The notes beneath the pieces were generated by a model. The model worked only from the letters and a program-made list of their open reading frames with translations. It ran no database searches and had not been told where the DNA came from. A DNA stretch of 17,912 nt. Source: Euryarchaeota archaeon UBA121. GTDB lineage: Archaea > Thermoplasmatota > Poseidoniia > Poseidoniales > Thalassarchaeaceae. The stretch spans positions 1 through 17,912 of the forward strand of contig DANL01000033.1 in NCBI GenBank assembly GCA_002499865.1. The letters are read 5' to 3'. The translations under genes were made by a program, and so were the position numbers. Each line of letters begins with the position of its first letter. Within the stretch, counting starts at the first letter, position 1. Below are positions 14,456 through 17,912 of this stretch, piece after piece.

Positions 14456-15888
14456 TGAAATTACTGAACTATATCAAAGGTAAATTTGAGGAGCCAGAAT
14501 CAGCAGAATGGATGGACAATCTTTCGCCTTCCACCGGGAACGTCATCGGAAGTGTCCCTCTATCGGGAGAAAGTGATGTGAGATTGGCGATAGACGCTGC
14601 GAGGGAAGCACTCCCAGAATGGAGTGGAATGGATCCTTCTGATAGAGCCGGGTGGCTGGATAAGATTGCTGACTGCCTAGAAGAAAAATTTGAGGAGATT
14701 GCTTACTTGGAGAGCTTGGATACTGGTAAGCCCATATCACTAGCTCGCTCAGTTGATGCGACCAGGTCAGTCTCAAATTTCAGGTTCTTCTCAGAAATGA
14801 TTAGAGATATGGAAGATGAAATCTACGAGATGGAAGATGCTACCAACACAGTGAAGCTCAGGGCAGTTGGAGTTGGTGCACTTATCACTCCATGGAATCT
14901 TCCCCTATACCTGCTTTCTTGGAAGGTCGCTCCGGCCATTGGAATGGGAAATACCGTAGTTTGTAAACCGAGTGAGCTGACCCCACTTACTGCCGATCTT
15001 CTAATGAGGGTCATTGATGAGGTTGGATTACCTTCAGGAGTGGTTAATCTTGTTCATGGAAATGGAAATTCAGGATCAATACTTACTGAAAGTCCTGATG
15101 TAGACCTTGTCTCATTCACTGGAGGAACATCGACTGGCGCCAAAGTTGCGCAGTCTGCATCCCCTCAATTCAAGAAGTTGAGTTTGGAGCTGGGAGGCAA
15201 GAATGCGAGCATAGTATTCTCAGACTGTGATTTAGAAGAAACCGTCAAAGGAGTGACAAGGGCTGCATTTCTAAATCAGGGTCAGGTTTGCTTGTGTGGC
15301 TCTAGGATACTAGTTGAGGACTCTATTTATGACCAATTCATGGAGATGTTCATAGAGTCCGTTGAGTCTATGGCCATAGGTGATCCAATGGATGATGGTA
15401 CAGAACTAGGGGCGTTGATTTCCAAGCAACATCTGGATAAAGTTGAGAGTTACGTATCACTAGCTCTGGAGGAGGGGGGGCAGGTAGTAACCGGAGGGAA
15501 GCCATGCTTACCGAAAGAGTTGGAAGGTGGCAATTGGATGTCCCCCACTGTAATAACGGGCCTTGGAACTGAAACGAGGTGTTCAACTGAGGAGGTCTTT
15601 GGCCCCTTTGTAACTGTACATCGATTCAATTCAGAGGATGAAGCCATAGAAATTGCAAATAATACGAGATATGGTTTGGCTGGTAGTGTTTGGACATTAG
15701 ACTTGGAAAAGGGGAGGAGAGTAGCCGAGAAGATCCATTCTGGCATGGTTTGGGTTAATACTTGGCTACACAGAGATCTTCGAGTACCTTTCGGGGGAGT
15801 GAAGGATAGTGGAGTTGGTAGAGAAGGAGGAAAATGGAGCCTGGGATTCTTCTCAGAGCCCCTTAATGTATGCGTCAGGCATGATTGA
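14455..15888 (+). CDS. Aldehyde dehydrogenase, 2-aminomuconate/2-hydroxymuconate semialdehyde type (ALDH8-like)
   Basis: A 477-residue NAD(P)-dependent aldehyde dehydrogenase. Catalytic residues are in place: Asn148 in TPWNLPLYLL, Glu245 in LELGGKN and the nucleophile Cys279 in NQGQVCLCGSRI. The context of these motifs, together with LARSVDATRSVSNFRFFSE (about 97-114) and PFGGVKDSGVGREGG (about 445-459), is much closer to animal ALDH8A1 and bacterial 2-aminomuconate-6-semialdehyde dehydrogenases than to general ALDHs. Those enzymes oxidise the ring-opened product of tryptophan/kynurenine or nitro/aminoaromatic breakdown. GAGGGG at 14444-14449 serves as Shine-Dalgarno site, 5 nt before the ATG. 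It is the last gene of the tight operon. Substrate by family resemblance only; no ring-opening dioxygenase, decarboxylase or RidA-type deaminase is in the window. Confidence 0.88.
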   Translation: MKLLNYIKGKFEEPESAEWMDNLSPSTGNVIGSVPLSGESDVRLAIDAAREALPEWSGMDPSDRAGWLDKIADCLEEKFEEIAYLESLDTGKPISLARSVDATRSVSNFRFFSEMIRDMEDEIYEMEDATNTVKLRAVGVGALITPWNLPLYLLSWKVAPAIGMGNTVVCKPSELTPLTADLLMRVIDEVGLPSGVVNLVHGNGNSGSILTESPDVDLVSFTGGTSTGAKVAQSASPQFKKLSLELGGKNASIVFSDCDLEETVKGVTRAAFLNQGQVCLCGSRILVEDSIYDQFMEMFIESVESMAIGDPMDDGTELGALISKQHLDKVESYVSLALEEGGQVVTGGKPCLPKELEGGNWMSPTVITGLGTETRCSTEEVFGPFVTVHRFNSEDEAIEIANNTRYGLAGSVWTLDLEKGRRVAEKIHSGMVWVNTWLHRDLRVPFGGVKDSGVGREGGKWSLGFFSEPLNVCVRHD

Positions 15889-15933
15889 TGCGCAAGACTG
15901 TAAGACAGGCATGTAGTCGGAACATCGATTAGA

Positions 15934-16914
15934 ATGGCGCATATTGGAATCATCGGAGTTGGTTCGTACGTCCCGCCTCATGAAATGAGTAATGACGATT
16001 GGGCGGAATTAGTAGATACTAGTGACGAATGGATAACTACCAAGACCGGGATGAAAAAAAGGAGGATTGCCGACTCTGATGTGTGCACATCTGACTTGGC
16101 TGTAGAGGCCTGTAAGGTTGCATTAGAAAATTCTGGACTGAAAGTATCCGATATCGATTTGATCATCTTAGCAACATCTTCGCCCGATGTTCCTATGTCC
16201 TCGACGGCTGGGATAGTTCAAGATAAGCTAGGTTGCACCGATTGCGTTGCCTTTGACGTCAATGCAGTTTGTGCTGGTTGGGTTCATGCACTTGACATAG
16301 GATCTAGATTTGCTGGATCTGATGGATATGAGAATGTCCTAGTTGTTGGATCTGAGGTCTACTCTAGGATATTGAATTGGAGAGATCGTTCGACTTGTGT
16401 ATTATTTGGAGACGGTGCAGGGGCCGTGGTACTTTCCAAGGTTCCAGAGGGGAAGGGAATTATTGGTTCTTGGATGATGAGCGACGGTTCTGGCTCTAGT
16501 GTCATTGAGATTCCTGCCGGAGGGACCAGAATTCCTATTCCTAGTGAAGAATTCAAAGATGGGATGCAATATTTTCACATGGACGGGAGGGCCGTTTGGG
16601 ATTTTGCAATCGAAGCCTTTCCTCAAGCAGTATTATCCGTATTAGAAAGGTGTGGCAAAACCATAGATGAAGTTGACCTCATTATTCCCCATCAAGCTAA
16701 CATAAACATCATCGAGAAGGGAATGGAGAAACTAGGATTGCCGATGGGTAAGACTTTCACTAATCTCCACAAGTATGGAAATACGGCCGGGGCCAGTGTT
16801 CCAATTGCCATGCACGAGGCCTTTGAAGAAAATAGGATAAGAGAAGGAGACTTGGTCGTCACAGTTGCCTTTGGTGGTGGCTTGGCATGGGGAGCTAATC
16901 TAATTCAATTCTAG
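15934..16914 (+). CDS. fabH: 3-oxoacyl-ACP synthase III (KAS III), bacterial FabH type
   Basis: A 326-residue thiolase-fold condensing enzyme. The bacterial Cys-His-Asn triad is complete: Cys113 in VNAVCAGWVHAL, His253 in IIPHQANI and Asn283 in KYGNTAGAS. It also has the N-terminal GVGSYVPP, the TSDEWI and TGMKKRRI motifs (about 29-45) and the C-terminal AFGGGLAWGA. In bacteria FabH condenses acetyl-CoA with malonyl-ACP to start fatty-acid synthesis; archaea generally lack that pathway. Archaeal HMG-CoA synthases are relatives, but the motifs here are FabH-like. It follows the ALDH after 45 bp with no Shine-Dalgarno site, so operon membership is uncertain. Its stop TAG overlaps the stop of the convergent gene. 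Lateral origin is likely; the acyl-CoA partner is unknown. Confidence 0.9.
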   Translation: MAHIGIIGVGSYVPPHEMSNDDWAELVDTSDEWITTKTGMKKRRIADSDVCTSDLAVEACKVALENSGLKVSDIDLIILATSSPDVPMSSTAGIVQDKLGCTDCVAFDVNAVCAGWVHALDIGSRFAGSDGYENVLVVGSEVYSRILNWRDRSTCVLFGDGAGAVVLSKVPEGKGIIGSWMMSDGSGSSVIEIPAGGTRIPIPSEEFKDGMQYFHMDGRAVWDFAIEAFPQAVLSVLERCGKTIDEVDLIIPHQANINIIEKGMEKLGLPMGKTFTNLHKYGNTAGASVPIAMHEAFEENRIREGDLVVTVAFGGGLAWGANLIQF

Positions 16915-17912
16915 TTTACTGGACCCCAAGAACCGGTATTCTGATCGAAGGATAGGATTGTTCCGTCTGGATTCTGACAGTACACATTTCCTGATTCGTC
17001 AACCCATACAAGTTGTCCATTTTCATTCATCTTTGCATCACTAGGGGGACTGATTGAATCGGTTCTAATCTCCTCTGAAGTGACAGATGTAGATCCGGGG
17101 ACTGAGACATTTGAGTAAATTTTAGCCTCATTATTTTCCATTCCAGAATCTCCTGAAAGGGCGAATAATGACTCATCGTTTTGCCCCCTACGCCTAATAA
17201 TCAGTAATCCTCCAAGTGCGCCAATCACTACTACAGAGACTAATGCAACGAAGATTAGCATGGTTGTTGATTCCTCGGCTTCTTGCCTGTCGGGATCATT
17301 AGGGAATGCGTCTCCATTGTCCCCCACTCCATCAAGATCAGAGTCCTCCCACTCAAATGGATCTAGAGGGAAGTCGTCAACGCCGTCCATGAATCCATCA
17401 TCATCTGAATCTGGATCGGTAGCACTGGTATTTCTCTCATCTTCCTCTATATCGGACGAACCATCATTATCGTCATCTGTATCCGAGTTATCCCCTATTC
17501 CATCCATGTCATTGTCGTTCCATTCGGTCGAATCGAGTGGGAGCGCATCTTGCAAATCTGGGAATCCGTCATTATCATCATCCTCATCCTCTTCAAAGTC
17601 ATTACAACCGTCAGAGTCGTTATCCACATCTACAGTGCTAGACCACCCTACTAGGCCCAATGGGCATCTATCGATTATATCGTCGATACCGTCCCCATCA
17701 TCATCCATGTCTACTTCGTCATGGAGCCTGTCTCCATCTGAGTCAGTGAGGCATTCATCCTCTGACGTAGAGGATTCTTGGAGAGTTATCGTATTTTCTG
17801 GGCAAGATTCGGCGACTATGCTCCGTGCGGATGATACAAACTGATCGAGTGGTGCTGGGGTCTGTTGTGACTGACCCGATTCAGAGACGAAGAATCCCGG
17901 ATCGGCTTCTAG
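16911..17912 (-). CDS. Thrombospondin type 3 repeat surface protein, membrane-anchored, start outside window
   Basis: The frame is open from the window's end, so at least 333 residues are visible and the N-terminus, including any signal peptide, is missing. The visible ectodomain (about 1-215) begins with a Ser/Gln-rich stretch and Cys-containing segments, then at least five Asp-rich DxDxDGxxD units (for example MDDDGDGIDD, DSDDDGFMDG, DSDLDGVGDN) of the thrombospondin type 3 / calcium-binding kind. Each is followed by a DAFPxDP-like spacer, as is common in archaeal and planctomycete surface proteins. A transmembrane helix (about 217-239) ends in IIRRRG, a positive stop-transfer, with a cytoplasmic tail of about 90 residues closing in GNVYCQNPDGTILSF and WGPVN. 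An internal ATG at 17708 is not a credible start, because coding continues upstream. Role inferred: calcium-stabilised cell-surface or adhesion protein. Confidence 0.85.
   Translation of the reverse strand, partial: LEADPGFFVSESGQSQQTPAPLDQFVSSARSIVAESCPENTITLQESSTSEDECLTDSDGDRLHDEVDMDDDGDGIDDIIDRCPLGLVGWSSTVDVDNDSDGCNDFEEDEDDDNDGFPDLQDALPLDSTEWNDNDMDGIGDNSDTDDDNDGSSDIEEDERNTSATDPDSDDDGFMDGVDDFPLDPFEWEDSDLDGVGDNGDAFPNDPDRQEAEESTTMLIFVALVSVVVIGALGGLLIIRRRGQNDESLFALSGDSGMENNEAKIYSNVSVPGSTSVTSEEIRTDSISPPSDAKMNENGQLVWVDESGNVYCQNPDGTILSFDQNTGSWGPVN

Noticed and set aside
17330..17720. Repetitive CATC-rich DNA resembling a direct-repeat array
   Set aside because: The repeats encode Asp/Gly-rich calcium-binding units in one frame and have no constant spacer or repeat length, so this is not a CRISPR array or satellite.
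17260..17844. Long plus-strand open frame rich in serine
   Set aside because: It is the antisense of the Asp-rich repeat gene; GAT/GAC/GAA codons read backwards give Ser-rich sequence. No family motifs and no start signals.
1..17912. tRNA, rRNA, insertion sequence, integrase or attachment sites
   Set aside because: No clover-leaf sequence, rRNA-like stretch, transposase or integrase motif, or flanking repeat was seen in the intergenic regions, all of which are shorter than about 115 bp.

Overview
The window looks like a chromosomal segment of a planktonic euryarchaeon, most likely Marine Group II (Poseidoniales) or a close relative. Evidence seen directly: an archaeal zinc-ribbon ribosomal protein eL40, a UPF0147 protein, a membrane-anchored archaeal LonB protease, an archaeal TrmI-type tRNA methyltransferase and an archaeal-type AspRS. 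There are also two large surface proteins with Asp-rich or Ig/cadherin-like ectodomains, a single C-terminal membrane anchor and a cytoplasmic tail. Regulatory signals are archaeal: TATA-like boxes about 27 nt before start codons, oligo-T termination tracts, and only some genes with Shine-Dalgarno sites. The lineage call is inference; no rRNA is present.

Layout. Positions 1-632 (-) hold the N-terminal half of adenylosuccinate synthetase, divergent from rpl40e (744-902, +). Four minus-strand genes follow: UPF0147 (906-1184), an Ntn-type isoaspartyl peptidase/asparaginase (1238-2029), lonB (2076-4136) and a very large secreted thioredoxin-domain surface protein (4205-7384). From 7489 to 16914 all genes are on the plus strand: trmI, aspS, a flavin-reductase-like protein, then a tightly coupled set of formyltransferase, atypical SDR, luciferase-like flavin monooxygenase, asparaginase II-family protein and aminomuconate-semialdehyde-type ALDH, and finally a bacterial-type KAS III (FabH). 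The window closes with a minus-strand calcium-binding (thrombospondin type 3 repeat) membrane protein whose start lies beyond position 17912. No rRNA, tRNA, CRISPR array or insertion sequence was seen. No gene-free stretch exceeds about 115 bases.

How the genes fit together. The housekeeping genes are ordinary. The striking part is 10492-15888, five enzymes whose starts and stops touch or overlap (gaps of -1 to 8 bp), preceded by a TATA-like promoter and a T-rich tract. A flavin reductase-like gene just upstream could supply reduced flavin to the monooxygenase. The ALDH closely resembles the family that oxidises 2-aminomuconate or 2-hydroxymuconate semialdehyde. Together they suggest an oxidative, nitrogen-releasing catabolic route for an aromatic or heterocyclic compound. 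The substrate cannot be read from sequence, and no ring-cleaving dioxygenase is in the window. The SDR of this set lacks the canonical YxxxK catalytic pair. I regard this operon as the best candidate for an undescribed system here.
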